Translations under genes and position numbers: made by a program
In this document: piece by piece, positions 6,866 through 14,042 of the stretch
How the letters are laid out: every line of letters begins with the position of its first letter
Numbering within the stretch: the first letter of the stretch is position 1
IMG/VR virus record: IMGVR_UViG_3300046740_000763
Span: 1-20,770 of that record
Length of the DNA stretch: 20,770 nucleotides
Strand: one strand, 5' to 3'
DNA from: a virus
Notes under the pieces: generated by a model
The model's database searches: none
Seen by the model: only the letters and a program-made list of their open reading frames with translations
What the model was told of the DNA's origin: nothing

Positions 6866-6927
6866 TGGGGGCGCGGCTGGTGTATTCCCTCGGTTAAGGG
6901 TAGCATCGGCCCGCCCCCAACCTTTTT
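6866..6927 (+). terminator. Putative Rho-independent terminator
   Basis: TGGGGGCG (6866-6873) pairs perfectly with CGCCCCCA (6912-6919). The enclosed loop contains a second small stem (CCCT with AGGG around 6887-6900), and five thymines follow at 6923-6927. The stop of the upstream gene is seven bases before the stem. The loop is long for an intrinsic terminator, so it may be partial or regulated; the next gene begins at 6929. Confidence 0.5.
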
Positions 6928-6928
6928 C

Positions 6929-7132
6929 GTGTTCGACAACATCAAAGTTTACGCCGCATCCGCTGTCGGGTTCGGCTCGCCTCTCGCAAACATTTTCCTC
7001 GACACTTCCACGTCCGTCCTCGGCGTGCTGGTGTTGATTGGTCAAGTCGCTGTCGCCGCCGTGACCACACTCTACATTTTCCGCAAGGCGCAGGCTTTGC
7101 GACGCGACAAGAACGACAAGAAAGACTCCTGA
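6929..7132 (+). CDS. Small single-span membrane protein, holin candidate
   Basis: This 67-residue protein starts with GTG, as no in-frame ATG is available. A polar N-terminus of about 28 residues is followed by a hydrophobic stretch, SVLGVLVLIGQVAVAAVTTL (about residues 29-48), and then a strongly basic, charged tail (RKAQALRRDKNDKKDS). One membrane span with a charged C-terminal tail and very small size is the usual look of phage holins, which form the membrane holes that release the endolysin. No endolysin or spanin pair is recognisable next to it, so a structural or channel role is also possible. The start lies directly after the thymine tract of a terminator-like hairpin, with no Shine-Dalgarno site. 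Confidence 0.55.
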   Translation: MFDNIKVYAASAVGFGSPLANIFLDTSTSVLGVLVLIGQVAVAAVTTLYIFRKAQALRRDKNDKKDS

Positions 7133-7135
7133 CCC

Positions 7136-7339
7136 ATGTCCAACGTTTACAACGACCCCGTTCAACGCCTCGGCGAAAAACTCGCTGCGGACCTCGGCAT
7201 CGTCGCCAACCCTTACGACGCGGAAATCGACCTGTGGGTCCGCGCGGCTGCCGTTGTCGGCGCCAGCGTGAGCACCTCCACGCCGCTCGATGAAGCCCGC
7301 GTCCGCGTGCTTCAGAACTGCACGCTCACCCCGGCCTAA
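7136..7339 (+). CDS. Small hypothetical protein with NDP-type helix
   Basis: The 67-residue protein begins MSNVYNDPVQRLGEKLAADL. The segment NDPVQRLGEKLAADLG resembles the repeated helix found in the next two genes (pattern D-[SP]-x3-L-x2-[KR]-[ILW]-x3-L). The rest (LWVRAAAVVGASVSTSTPLD, then ARVRVLQNC) is predicted helical. No membrane segment is convincing and no enzyme motif is present. The gene sits three bases after the holin candidate and its stop overlaps the next ATG (TAATG at 7337-7341). It may be an accessory virion protein of the tail-fibre group; function unknown. Confidence 0.55.
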   Translation: MSNVYNDPVQRLGEKLAADLGIVANPYDAEIDLWVRAAAVVGASVSTSTPLDEARVRVLQNCTLTPA

Positions 7340-7488
7340 TGTATCCGGACCCGTCACCGAAATGGGGCGACTCCGAGAACACGCTGCTGGGTAAGTGGCT
7401 GGAAATCCTTGGAGGGGAAGCCAAGCCTGGGGACTCAGACCACCAGCTGCTCTACCGCATTGCCCTGCTCCTAGACAACGCTTTTTGA
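7339..7488 (+). CDS. 49-residue protein made of two copies of a short helical repeat
   Basis: ATG 7339 is fused to the previous stop (TAATG), and the frame runs 49 codons to TGA 7486-7488, one base before the next ATG. The product starts MYPDPSPKWG and contains DSENTLLGKWLEILGG (residues 11-26) and DSDHQLLYRIALLLDN (32-47). These are two copies of the same amphipathic motif, and a third copy opens the tail fibre encoded immediately downstream (NDPDNTLLKKICLLLHGG). Perfect fit between two coupled genes, third-position bias and the repeat make it a real gene despite its size. I infer a linker or attachment helix role related to the fibre. Confidence 0.6.
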   Translation: MYPDPSPKWGDSENTLLGKWLEILGGEAKPGDSDHQLLYRIALLLDNAF

Positions 7489-7489
7489 T

Positions 7490-8296
7490 ATGGACACGAC
7501 TCCTCGCTTTAACGACCCAGACAACACGTTACTGAAGAAAATCTGTCTTCTGCTTCACGGGGGGGTGTCGAGTGGCGTCCTCACTTTCAACACTCGTTCG
7601 GGGGCCATAACGCTTACGGGTTCGGACGTGACGGGCGCCCTCGGCTACACGCCGGTGAATCCCTCTGGCGCCACGCTGACTGGGTCTTTGGTCTTGCCCA
7701 CCGGCATCAACCTTTTCCTCGGGCCGGCCAACGCCACTCACCCCGCCCTAAAGGATTCTGGAGTGGGTATCGCGGAAGTATCTCTTCGCAAGGGCGATGA
7801 TTCGGGTTACGCCAATTTATTGGTTGGGTTTGTGCAAGCCCAAATCGAGGACACGGGAACCGGGACTTCCCCCGCGGCTTTTGAGGTGTATCACAACACT
7901 ACATCCGGAACTCCTGCGATAAACTGCGGCGTGTCCTACGACATGCGCGCGGATTCTAGCACTACGGACCGGCAACTTCAGTGCCGGTTTTCCACGCTGT
8001 GGACGGACGCCACACACGCTACGCGCACGTCGCACCTGCGATTCCTTCCCACCTTGAACGGCGTCACCACGGAGGCTTTGCGTCTTTCGAATGCCCAGGT
8101 TGACGCGCGCAATGGCGCGGTATTCGCTGTCGCCGGCACACAGGTAGTGACCTCTCGCAAGACTGGATGGACCGCAGCGACGGGGACTTCCTCGCGCTCG
8201 ACCTTTGCAACCACGACTGTCACGACCGAGGAACTAGCCCAACGGCTGAAGGCGCTGTTGGAAGACCTCACCAGCCACGGGCTCATCGGCACCTAA
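7490..8296 (+). CDS. Tail fibre protein
   Basis: The protein has 268 residues. The N-terminus carries the helical motif NDPDNTLLKKICLLLHGG (residues 8-25) shared with the preceding small gene. Next comes RSGAITLTGSDVTGALGYTP (residues 36-55), a hallmark of phage tail fibres, where it forms the start of the trimeric shaft. The middle is beta-rich with Gly, Thr and Ser (SLRKGDDSGYANLLVGF, FEVYHNTTSGTP). The C-terminus GWTAATGTSSRSTF plus a helix (EELAQRLKALLEDLTSHGL) is a type of ending often seen on tail proteins. It is likely a trimeric receptor-binding or connector fibre. Codon third positions are more mixed than in the flanking genes, suggesting a separately acquired module. One T separates it from the upstream stop; its own stop overlaps the next ATG. 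Confidence 0.8.
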   Translation: MDTTPRFNDPDNTLLKKICLLLHGGVSSGVLTFNTRSGAITLTGSDVTGALGYTPVNPSGATLTGSLVLPTGINLFLGPANATHPALKDSGVGIAEVSLRKGDDSGYANLLVGFVQAQIEDTGTGTSPAAFEVYHNTTSGTPAINCGVSYDMRADSSTTDRQLQCRFSTLWTDATHATRTSHLRFLPTLNGVTTEALRLSNAQVDARNGAVFAVAGTQVVTSRKTGWTAATGTSSRSTFATTTVTTEELAQRLKALLEDLTSHGLIGT

Positions 8297-8823
8297 TGAA
8301 AATTCTACTCGCGCTCGCACTCGCACTCGCACTGGTCGCCGGCTGCACGCTCCCGCTCAAGCCGGGGTCCGCGTCTATTAAGTCGGCCAGCGGCGAGGTG
8401 GTTTCCGTCAAGCAATCCCAGAATCCGCTTAACGAAACCGTCCAGGACTACAAGCGGACGACCAGCCAGGAAGGCACCACCGAAGAAGTCCATACGAAAA
8501 TCGGCGCGGCCCAGAAAGACGTGGCGCGCGAGCTGGGCGCCAAGCTGTCCTCGCTGCGACCGGTGATGTGGGTGGGCATCCTCGTTTTTCTTTTCGGCGC
8601 CGCCAGCGCGGTCTGGCCCCCGCTCAAGGCACTTGTCGGTGGAAGCGTCACCACGTCCGCGGTTATCGCCGGCGCCGGCCTCGCCATGATTGTGCTGCCC
8701 GTCCTTGTGGTCGGGCACGAAGTTTTGATTCTCGCGGTTGCTGCGGGAGCGGCGGCGCTCTGGTTCTTCGCGCACCGGCACGGAAACTTGCGAGGGCAAC
8801 TCAGTGCGCTTCTGGGAAAGTAA
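8296..8823 (+). CDS. Lipoprotein with three predicted membrane segments
   Basis: The start is set by TAATG at 8294-8298; the product has 175 residues. The first 17 residues form a lipoprotein signal peptide (Lys2, a Leu-Ala repeat, then lipobox LVAGC with Cys17). A soluble region of about 65 polar residues (KSASGEVVSVKQSQNP onward) follows. After it come three hydrophobic spans at about 88-110, 118-139 and 142-160, and a basic tail (HRHGNLRGQLSALLGK). A lipid anchor combined with several membrane spans is unusual. Candidates are a lysis accessory protein (unlike a normal outer spanin, which is short and has no spans), a superinfection-exclusion protein, or an envelope protein of a lysogen. 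It sits between fibre genes and is probably co-transcribed with them. Function is not established. Confidence 0.7.
   Translation: MKILLALALALALVAGCTLPLKPGSASIKSASGEVVSVKQSQNPLNETVQDYKRTTSQEGTTEEVHTKIGAAQKDVARELGAKLSSLRPVMWVGILVFLFGAASAVWPPLKALVGGSVTTSAVIAGAGLAMIVLPVLVVGHEVLILAVAAGAAALWFFAHRHGNLRGQLSALLGK
8308..8331 (+). repeat. Hexanucleotide tandem repeat in signal peptide
   Basis: Four tandem copies of CTCGCR, the last three exactly CTCGCA, encode the Leu-Ala run of the lipoprotein signal peptide. Gain or loss of a unit keeps the frame and changes the length of the hydrophobic core. Confidence 0.75.
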
Positions 8824-8826
8824 AAT

Positions 8827-9990
8827 ATGTCGTGCAGCAACTGCAACAATTGCGACTGCGGCGGGTGCGGCGGCGCGGACTGTAACTCGACTTTTCCCGC
8901 GAGCTGCAACCCCCAGGCCAACTGCTCCCCCTGCAAGGCGTGCCCTCCGAATAGTGCGGATTGTGAGACGCTCCCAAGCGCACTACAGAATTTCGTCGAT
9001 GCCTTTTTCGGTTCGGTTGTCAAAACTGAAATCGATGGACAGGTAACGTGGGTCCTCCCGTGTAACCTGGACATCGGGCTGCCCGGTAACCCGCGCGCGG
9101 ATGGTGAAGGCCTCGCGTGCTATTTCCTGCGGTTGTTTCGCGACGGCATCAATGGGCTAGAAGGCCCGACCGGTGCGACCGGCGCGGCCGGCGAGAACGG
9201 CGCGAACGCCTGGACGATTATCCTGACCGCCTTCGTGCAGCCCACGCCCGGCGGCACGGTGAACTTCAACATCGTCGCCTCGCCGACCATCACGCCCGGC
9301 CAGACGATTTTCATCCCGGGCTCCGGCTATTACATGGTCACGAGCCGGGTATCCAACTCGGTATTCGCGCAGCTCATCGAAGCGGTGCCGACGCCGAACC
9401 CGGTGACGGTCCCGGGCACCATCGCGCTCCCCTGCGGGCCGCGCGGTCTGACGATTACCGGCCCGACGGGCGCCCCGGGCTTGCAAGGTCCGACGGGCGC
9501 GCAGGGTCCAACCGGCCCCACGGGGGCGGTCGGTCCAACGGGGCCGACGGGGCCGACTGGTGCGGTGTCCACGAACTCCAACGGGCAGGTGGTCATCACC
9601 GGCGCGACGGACTTCACTGTGACGAACGCGGACCAAAAAATCACGTTCGGCGTTGACGACCCAGAGGTCACGCTCCCCGACATTGGCACCTACTTCGTGC
9701 TGGCGCGCTTTCGCTGCATGAACGACGTGGCCAGCATGAACAACCACCAGTGGGATTTTTACCTGAACAATCAGACGACCGCGACGCCGGTGGACGGCGG
9801 GCGGCACACGAACACCATACTGTTCAACACCGGCGGGAGCAACCACTGCACGTATATCCATGTCTGGGCGATTGTCCAGACGGTGGGCATCAACGAAATC
9901 ATCGACGTGCATGTGATGTCGGACAGCGCGGCCGCGCCGCAGACGATTTTTCAGGACGGCTCGAACATCATGTTCATCAAACTGGCATGA
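8827..9990 (+). CDS. Collagen-like fibre protein with cysteine-rich N-terminus
   Basis: The protein has 387 residues with a modular layout. Residues 1-50 hold eleven cysteines (beginning [16 protein letters not shown] and continuing CSPCKACPP). A short collagen-like stretch ([13 protein letters not shown], about 113-125) follows. Residues 127-210 form a small beta domain ([14 protein letters not shown], then [15 protein letters not shown]) of a type common in phage fibres. A longer Gly-X-Y segment spans 212-247 (eight of its triplets are GPT). Residues 248-387 form a C-terminal beta-sandwich-like head ([14 protein letters not shown], then [10 protein letters not shown]) resembling C1q/TNF-type trimer heads in pattern. 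It is likely a trimeric adhesin. The Cys-rich segment could be a metal-binding or disulfide-linked anchor. Its stop overlaps the next start (ATGA). Confidence 0.8.
   Translation: MSCSNCNNCDCGGCGGADCNSTFPASCNPQANCSPCKACPPNSADCETLPSALQNFVDAFFGSVVKTEIDGQVTWVLPCNLDIGLPGNPRADGEGLACYFLRLFRDGINGLEGPTGATGAAGENGANAWTIILTAFVQPTPGGTVNFNIVASPTITPGQTIFIPGSGYYMVTSRVSNSVFAQLIEAVPTPNPVTVPGTIALPCGPRGLTITGPTGAPGLQGPTGAQGPTGPTGAVGPTGPTGPTGAVSTNSNGQVVITGATDFTVTNADQKITFGVDDPEVTLPDIGTYFVLARFRCMNDVASMNNHQWDFYLNNQTTATPVDGGRHTNTILFNTGGSNHCTYIHVWAIVQTVGINEIIDVHVMSDSAAAPQTIFQDGSNIMFIKLA
9460..9567 (+). repeat. Collagen-like Gly-X-Y coding repeat
   Basis: Twelve consecutive 9-bp units encode Gly-X-Y triplets, mostly Gly-Pro-Thr, in the fibre gene at 8827. 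The repeated GGNCCNACN units are a likely site for recombination and length change. Confidence 0.8.
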
Positions 9991-10199
9991 AAGATTGCAC
10001 GCACCCGCTCCATCGCGACACCGAGGGGGATTTGTCCCGGCCCTGCAATCCAAAGGGCGCGACGAAAATCCTGCCTGGGCGCACGTTGCCGCCGCGCATC
10101 ATCGTCAACCAGACGGATGACGTGTTGCAAGACGAAGACGGGTTCCCGATTCTGGACGAGTCGTCCGGAGCGACCATCATTGACGATTTGCGCGAATGA
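9987..10199 (+). CDS. Small hypothetical linker protein between fibre genes
   Basis: The 70-residue protein begins [20 protein letters not shown] and is polar, with an acidic second half ([19 protein letters not shown]). It has two N-terminal cysteines and no membrane segment or known motif. Both ends are fused to neighbours by ATGA overlaps (9987-9990 and 10196-10199), which fixes the start and shows translational coupling to the two collagen-like fibres. It may be a fibre chaperone, adaptor or small structural piece; this is inferred from position only. Confidence 0.6.
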   Translation: MKDCTHPLHRDTEGDLSRPCNPKGATKILPGRTLPPRIIVNQTDDVLQDEDGFPILDESSGATIIDDLRE

Positions 10200-11308
10200 A
10201 AGTTTCTGATTACGTAGCCGGTCAGCAGGCGATTGCCGACGGGTGGCTGTTCATTGCCGAACGTCAGCCCGAGGGTGCCGAGAAGCCCTACATCACAAAG
10301 AAAATCGCCCCCGACCAGCTCGGTGCGACTGGCCCTGCCGGTCCGCAGGGACTTCCCGGCAACCCCGGCGCGGACGGCCCTACGGGTCCGACGGGCGCGG
10401 CCGGCGCGAGCGGGCCGACTGGCCCCACGGGCGCGAACGGCGCCAACTCGTCCGACGAGTGGGTGCATCCCGACGGCTTGTCGCTGGACCTTTTCGAGGA
10501 ATACGACCCTGGCGCCATCGTGGCCCCGAGTGGCGGCTTCGGCTGGGACGCTGCCGGCGTCGTGAGCGGCGGGACAATCGTCCAGCGCAATATCGCGAAC
10601 AGCCGCACGGAACGCAGGCTGAGCCTCACCTCTGGTGAGTTTGCGCGTAAACTTTACGTCGGGTCCGACTGGCATCGCCTGCGCATCGCTCTCCTGCTCC
10701 GCTGCAACGGCGCGTCCACCTTCACGGCGGATGGTTTCATCGGTTTGTGCAGCGGCACGGCGAACCCGTTCGGTGGGACGACGGACAACGCCATCGGCGT
10801 TTACTTCGACCCCGCGAACGTGAACTCCTGGGCGTTTGTGAACGGCACCACGACGGACTTTTTCGCGCAGAGCGTCAGCACGCAATTCGTCACGAAACGC
10901 GGGGCGGGTGCCCCCGTTAATCAGGGAAGCGGGTCCGGCTCGGATGGCCGGCGATTCGCGTCCACCGAAGCTCTGCGCACGATTCTTTTCCTGGAGGTCG
11001 CCCGGCCGGTTGCCGCGACGCCGGCCACGCCGGTGAACTTCTCCTGGGGCATGCGCTCCACAAACGTGACGCAGGCCGAGTTCGCACTCAGCAAGCGGGC
11101 GATTCTGCACGCGCTTTTGGACAGCGCCAACAACGGCAGCGTGGCGTCGGACGACACGATTGTCACCCTTTCCGGTTCGGCTTCCGGCACGGTCACCAAC
11201 ACCATCAGCTTCGACGAGAGCACGGGTGGCCTCGACACGCTGAACATCCGCTGGGACGGCGCGCATCCGCTGGAAATCTGCGGCATGGGCGTAATGAAAG
11301 TTTACTAA
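10196..11308 (+). CDS. Collagen-like fibre with paralogous C-terminal adhesin domain (copy 1)
   Basis: This protein has 370 residues. The first ~42 form a short anchor ([20 protein letters not shown]). Fourteen Gly-X-Y triplets follow at residues 43-84. The remaining ~285 residues form a beta-rich domain homologous to that of the next gene. Shared landmarks are [49 protein letters not shown] and the ending [15 protein letters not shown]. The C-terminal domain looks like a jelly-roll or LamG-like lectin fold and is probably the receptor-binding part (inference). It is coupled to both neighbours (ATGA at 10196, TAATG at 11306-11310), so the fibres are made in related amounts. Confidence 0.8.
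   Translation: MKVSDYVAGQQAIADGWLFIAERQPEGAEKPYITKKIAPDQLGATGPAGPQGLPGNPGADGPTGPTGAAGASGPTGPTGANGANSSDEWVHPDGLSLDLFEEYDPGAIVAPSGGFGWDAAGVVSGGTIVQRNIANSRTERRLSLTSGEFARKLYVGSDWHRLRIALLLRCNGASTFTADGFIGLCSGTANPFGGTTDNAIGVYFDPANVNSWAFVNGTTTDFFAQSVSTQFVTKRGAGAPVNQGSGSGSDGRRFASTEALRTILFLEVARPVAATPATPVNFSWGMRSTNVTQAEFALSKRAILHALLDSANNGSVASDDTIVTLSGSASGTVTNTISFDESTGGLDTLNIRWDGAHPLEICGMGVMKVY
10322..10447 (+). repeat. Collagen-like Gly-X-Y coding repeat
   Basis: Fourteen consecutive Gly-X-Y triplets in the fibre gene at 10196. They include four GPT units, and the rest are varied ([15 protein letters not shown]). Confidence 0.8.
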
Positions 11309-12513
11309 TGAGCGACATCGAAGACATTTTCAATCAGGCCCCCGTCACTACCAATCAGGACGGGCATCTGCTGGTGGGAACTTACAATGCCGGCGGAGTT
11401 ATTCAGGTCAAGCGATTGCACGTCACCGACCTGAGCGCAATGACCGGGCCGACTGGTCCGGCCGGAGCGACGGGCGCGCCCGGCCCCACGGGGGCGACGG
11501 GCGGCACGGGTCCGACTGGACCGACCGGCCCGACCGGCGGAACGGGCGCGGCCGGCCCCACAGGCGCGAACGGGCCAACTGGACCGACGGGTCCTACAGG
11601 CGCAACCGGCGCAACTGGTGGCACGGGTGCGACCGGCCCCACAGGTCCGACCGGGCCGTCGGGTTCTTCCGGCTCTGCGGCCGTCGTGGCGGACTCGTAT
11701 GCTTACGACAGCTTCGACGATTACGCGACTGGTGCCATCTCCAGCTTTTCGAGCGGCGCCGGATGGAGTGGCAGCGGTGCGGCCTCGGGTGCGTCCATTG
11801 TGGCCGTCACCATGAACGACGGTCGCACGGACAAACGGTTGTCTCTGGTCGGCCCTGGCGAATTCAAGCGGAAAATGGCCTGGGCGGAAAAATGGAAGCG
11901 GCTGCGCGTCGCGCTACTTTTGCGCATCAACGGCGGGGCGACCATCACCGGCGACTTTGCGTTCGGGCTCTGCTCGGGCATCACCAACGGCGCCGGCAGC
12001 ACGGGCTGCCTGAACTTCATCGGGGCCGCGACGCGGGTGGGCAACTCGAACCAATACACGTTCTCGGCCGGCACGGACATCGCGACTTTTGCCGCGACGT
12101 TTGCGGGCGGCATGACGAAGCGGAACGCGACCTGGACAGACCTTGGCGGGTCCTCCTCTATGAAGGGCTATCCCTCCACGTCCACCGCGCTTTGCTTGAA
12201 TGTTTTCGACATCAAGCGGCTTCGATATGGCGGGGCCAGCACGACCTACTCCATGTTCGTCCAGGGGCCGGCTGCATCGGGCACGGGCGCTGGCGGGCCG
12301 GAGCAAAATCTGGACTGGGGCAACCTGCTCAACGTGGTTGCCGACCCGGACACGGCCACCTTCAACAACGGCTGGTGGTGGGACGGCGCGTCCTCCACGC
12401 AATCGACCACGTTCGACGAATCGACCGGGGGCCTGGACACTCTCAACATCTGGTGGAGCCACGCCACGACCCCCATCGAGGTGGCCGGGTTGGCGGTTTA
12501 CAAGATGTATTGA
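11308..12513 (+). CDS. Collagen-like fibre with paralogous C-terminal adhesin domain (copy 2)
   Basis: This protein has 401 residues. An N-terminal anchor of 46 residues ([20 protein letters not shown]) leads into 25 uninterrupted Gly-X-Y triplets (residues 47-121), 19 of which end in threonine. A Ser/Gly hinge and a ~275-residue beta-rich domain follow. The last part is homologous to the preceding gene: [49 protein letters not shown] and [15 protein letters not shown] match position by position, while the middle diverges ([16 protein letters not shown] has no clear partner). Threonine-rich Gly-X-Thr stalks are known O-glycosylation targets in BclA-type bacterial collagens, which links this gene in principle to the sugar cassette upstream (inference). 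The stop codon overlaps the TTGACA of the next promoter-like element. Confidence 0.8.
   Translation: MSDIEDIFNQAPVTTNQDGHLLVGTYNAGGVIQVKRLHVTDLSAMTGPTGPAGATGAPGPTGATGGTGPTGPTGPTGGTGAAGPTGANGPTGPTGPTGATGATGGTGATGPTGPTGPSGSSGSAAVVADSYAYDSFDDYATGAISSFSSGAGWSGSGAASGASIVAVTMNDGRTDKRLSLVGPGEFKRKMAWAEKWKRLRVALLLRINGGATITGDFAFGLCSGITNGAGSTGCLNFIGAATRVGNSNQYTFSAGTDIATFAATFAGGMTKRNATWTDLGGSSSMKGYPSTSTALCLNVFDIKRLRYGGASTTYSMFVQGPAASGTGAGGPEQNLDWGNLLNVVADPDTATFNNGWWWDGASSTQSTTFDESTGGLDTLNIWWSHATTPIEVAGLAVYKMY
11446..11670 (+). repeat. Long collagen-like Gly-X-Thr coding repeat
   Basis: Twenty-five 9-bp units encode Gly-X-Y with no break. X is mainly Pro, Ala or Gly, and Y is Thr in 19 units. This is the longest repeat of its kind in the window. 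Confidence 0.85.
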
Positions 12514-12536
12514 CAAACCGCTGAAAATCAACACTT
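12510..12536 (+). promoter_or_regulatory. Promoter-like element TTGACA-N15-ACACTT before the small capsid-associated gene
   Basis: TTGACA (12510-12515) contains the stop codon TGA of the fibre gene. ACACTT lies at 12531-12536, and the next ATG is exactly 35 bases from the first T. Spacing is identical to the elements at 4673 and 17781. No Shine-Dalgarno site lies between the element and the ATG. Confidence 0.5.
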
Positions 12537-12544
12537 CTTACACG

Positions 12545-12874
12545 ATGAAAATGCCGATGGATTTGGGCTATAAGATGGACGGGCCGAGCACGGCGTCCAT
12601 GCCCGACAAAATGTATCCGAGCCTGCACTTGGAGTGGCCGATGGAATACGACTTGCCGGACTCCGGCGAGATGACCGTCACCTTCCGCAAGACGCACGAG
12701 TCGAAGTCTAAGGGCCAGGGCGGCAAGCCGCGCTACACGGTGGACCTCGAAATTCGTTCCATCGACTCTGTCGAAGAGGGCGACGAGGCGACGCCGGATG
12801 ATGAGACCGAAGAGAGCGGAAGCGACGCGCTCGACCGCCACGCGGCCGAGGTCAGCGACAAAGAGGCTTACTAA
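12545..12874 (+). CDS. Small capsid-associated protein (capsid staple-like)
   Basis: The product has 109 residues. It opens with a methionine-rich segment (MKMPMDLGYKMDG), then YPSLHLEWPMEYDLPDSGEM, beta strands (TVTFRKTHESKSK, RYTVDLEIRSID), an acidic disordered linker, and the terminal peptide SDALDRHAAEVSDKEAY. The pattern of a tyrosine-proline motif, an LPDSGE turn and two long strands ending in a conserved hydrophobic-Ser-Ile resembles small phage proteins annotated as capsid staple or decoration proteins. I recall that similarity but cannot verify it. The last residues match the C-terminus of the scaffold-like protein at the window start, down to 17 identical bases (930-946 and 12821-12837). 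It has its own promoter-like element, and its stop overlaps the next ATG. The ATG at 12551 is an alternative start. Confidence 0.65.
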   Translation: MKMPMDLGYKMDGPSTASMPDKMYPSLHLEWPMEYDLPDSGEMTVTFRKTHESKSKGQGGKPRYTVDLEIRSIDSVEEGDEATPDDETEESGSDALDRHAAEVSDKEAY

Positions 12875-13821
12875 TGTTCCAGGCCAAGGACATTTTCGAC
12901 GACGCCAAGGATGTGTTCGGCATCTGCAAAGAGGAGAAGCTCTTTCGCTGGATGACCGACGCCATTCGCATGCTCGCGAACAAGGGCGACATCGACCCGC
13001 TGGTCGGCGGGCTGGACATCTGCGTGCAGAACAAATGTGTCACTCTCCCGCGCGAGGTGGAGACGGTCCTCGGTGTGAATCTCGCCGGCCGGCCCGCCCT
13101 CGGGCACAATGAACTTTTTTCGTTCCACCTGAACGGCCCGGGCGACTGCAAAAACCGCTGCGACTATTCGTGGTTTGACGAACTGCCCGCGGTCACCTAC
13201 AAGGACATCGTCTGCCCTGGGCGACTCGTCGCGTTCGTGGACAAGCCCGAAGATTCTGGTGTGGAGCTGCGCGTGTTCGGCTTCGACAAGCAGAACAAGC
13301 CCCTGCAAACTTTAGAGGACGGTGTCTGGACCGATGGTCTGCTCGTCCCAACGATTTTCGGCTACGCGGTGCCGGCGAAAACCGACCCCGAGGTCTCCCG
13401 CATCACGGACATTGTCAAGGGTCCCTCGGCCGGCATCATCCGGCTCTCGACCTTCGACAACTCGTCCAGCTCTGGCACGCTCATCGGGATTTACGACCCG
13501 GAGGAAACCCATCCACGTTACCGGCGCATCAAAATCTCGCGGGGCTGCCCGTGGGTCCGCATCGTGTATCGAAAGAAATCCTTCGACATCACGAGCCTCA
13601 ACACGCGCATCCTTTTGCACAGTCGCTTCGCGCTTGTCATGGCGATGAAGGCCGTGAAGTTTTACCTGGACTCCGACGTTGCTAATGGCATGCAATTCGA
13701 GGCACACGCCTCGCGGATTCTCACTGAGCAAGAGGGCGCACTCGTCAGCCCGAACGCGATGCCGATGCAGGTCGAAGACCGCAACAGCATCTCGCAAAAA
13801 GACGATTGGAACGTTGACTGA
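12874..13821 (+). CDS. Virion structural protein, adaptor/neck-like
   Basis: The product has 315 residues. The N-terminus is helical (FDDAKDVFGICKEEKLFRWM, then AIRMLANKGDIDPLVGGLDI) and followed by a beta-rich middle (VTLPREVETVLGVNL, NELFSFHLNGPG, LRVFGFDKQNKPLQ). It ends with a helical region containing LHSRFALVMAMKAVKFYLDS and HASRILTEQEGAL. There is no enzyme motif. Helices at both ends around a beta core, and a position before the nozzle-like gene, suggest an adaptor or tail-tube component of a short-tailed phage. I have seen this type of sequence in environmental phages as an unassigned structural protein. The start is fixed by TAATG with the upstream gene, and the stop by TGATG with the downstream one. 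Confidence 0.6.
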   Translation: MFQAKDIFDDAKDVFGICKEEKLFRWMTDAIRMLANKGDIDPLVGGLDICVQNKCVTLPREVETVLGVNLAGRPALGHNELFSFHLNGPGDCKNRCDYSWFDELPAVTYKDIVCPGRLVAFVDKPEDSGVELRVFGFDKQNKPLQTLEDGVWTDGLLVPTIFGYAVPAKTDPEVSRITDIVKGPSAGIIRLSTFDNSSSSGTLIGIYDPEETHPRYRRIKISRGCPWVRIVYRKKSFDITSLNTRILLHSRFALVMAMKAVKFYLDSDVANGMQFEAHASRILTEQEGALVSPNAMPMQVEDRNSISQKDDWNVD

Positions 13822-14024
13822 TGTGTATGGACCACGTTAAACAAGACAAGGGTATGCCCCCCGGCAGCGGTGCCGAGGAGATGGCCAAAACCAACGCCAA
13901 CAAGCCGGCCCCGCAGGGCATCTTCGACTACTCGGTCGTGGACGCTGAGGACAAGGACCGCATCGACCGCCTGAAAAACGGTCACGACAAGGGAAACTAC
14001 AGCCAATACGTCGGCAGCCTTTAA
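13821..14024 (+). CDS. Small hypothetical protein
   Basis: The 67-residue protein is polar and charged. It has a Gly/Pro-rich N-terminal half (KQDKGMPPGSGAEEMAK) and a helical acidic/basic segment (DAEDKDRIDRLKNGHDKG), ending YSQYVGSL. No cysteine pair beyond Cys2, no membrane segment and no known motif. The start overlaps the previous stop (TGATG); the ATG at 13827 is an alternative start. Tight coupling between adaptor-like and nozzle-like genes implies a virion or assembly role. Confidence 0.55.
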   Translation: MCMDHVKQDKGMPPGSGAEEMAKTNANKPAPQGIFDYSVVDAEDKDRIDRLKNGHDKGNYSQYVGSL

Positions 14025-14033
14025 GCCGCGAAC

Positions 14034-14040
14034 TGAGGGG
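14034..14040 (+). promoter_or_regulatory. Shine-Dalgarno site of the nozzle-like gene
   Basis: TGAGGGG lies immediately upstream of ATG 14043 in the 18-base gap after the small gene. It is one of only two clear Shine-Dalgarno sites in the window and supports the chosen start. Confidence 0.6.
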
Positions 14041-14042
14041 AC

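Noticed and set aside
11446-11670. Regular short repeats considered as a CRISPR array or satellite
   Set aside because: The units are 9 bp, keep the reading frame and encode Gly-X-Y. There are no alternating unique spacers.
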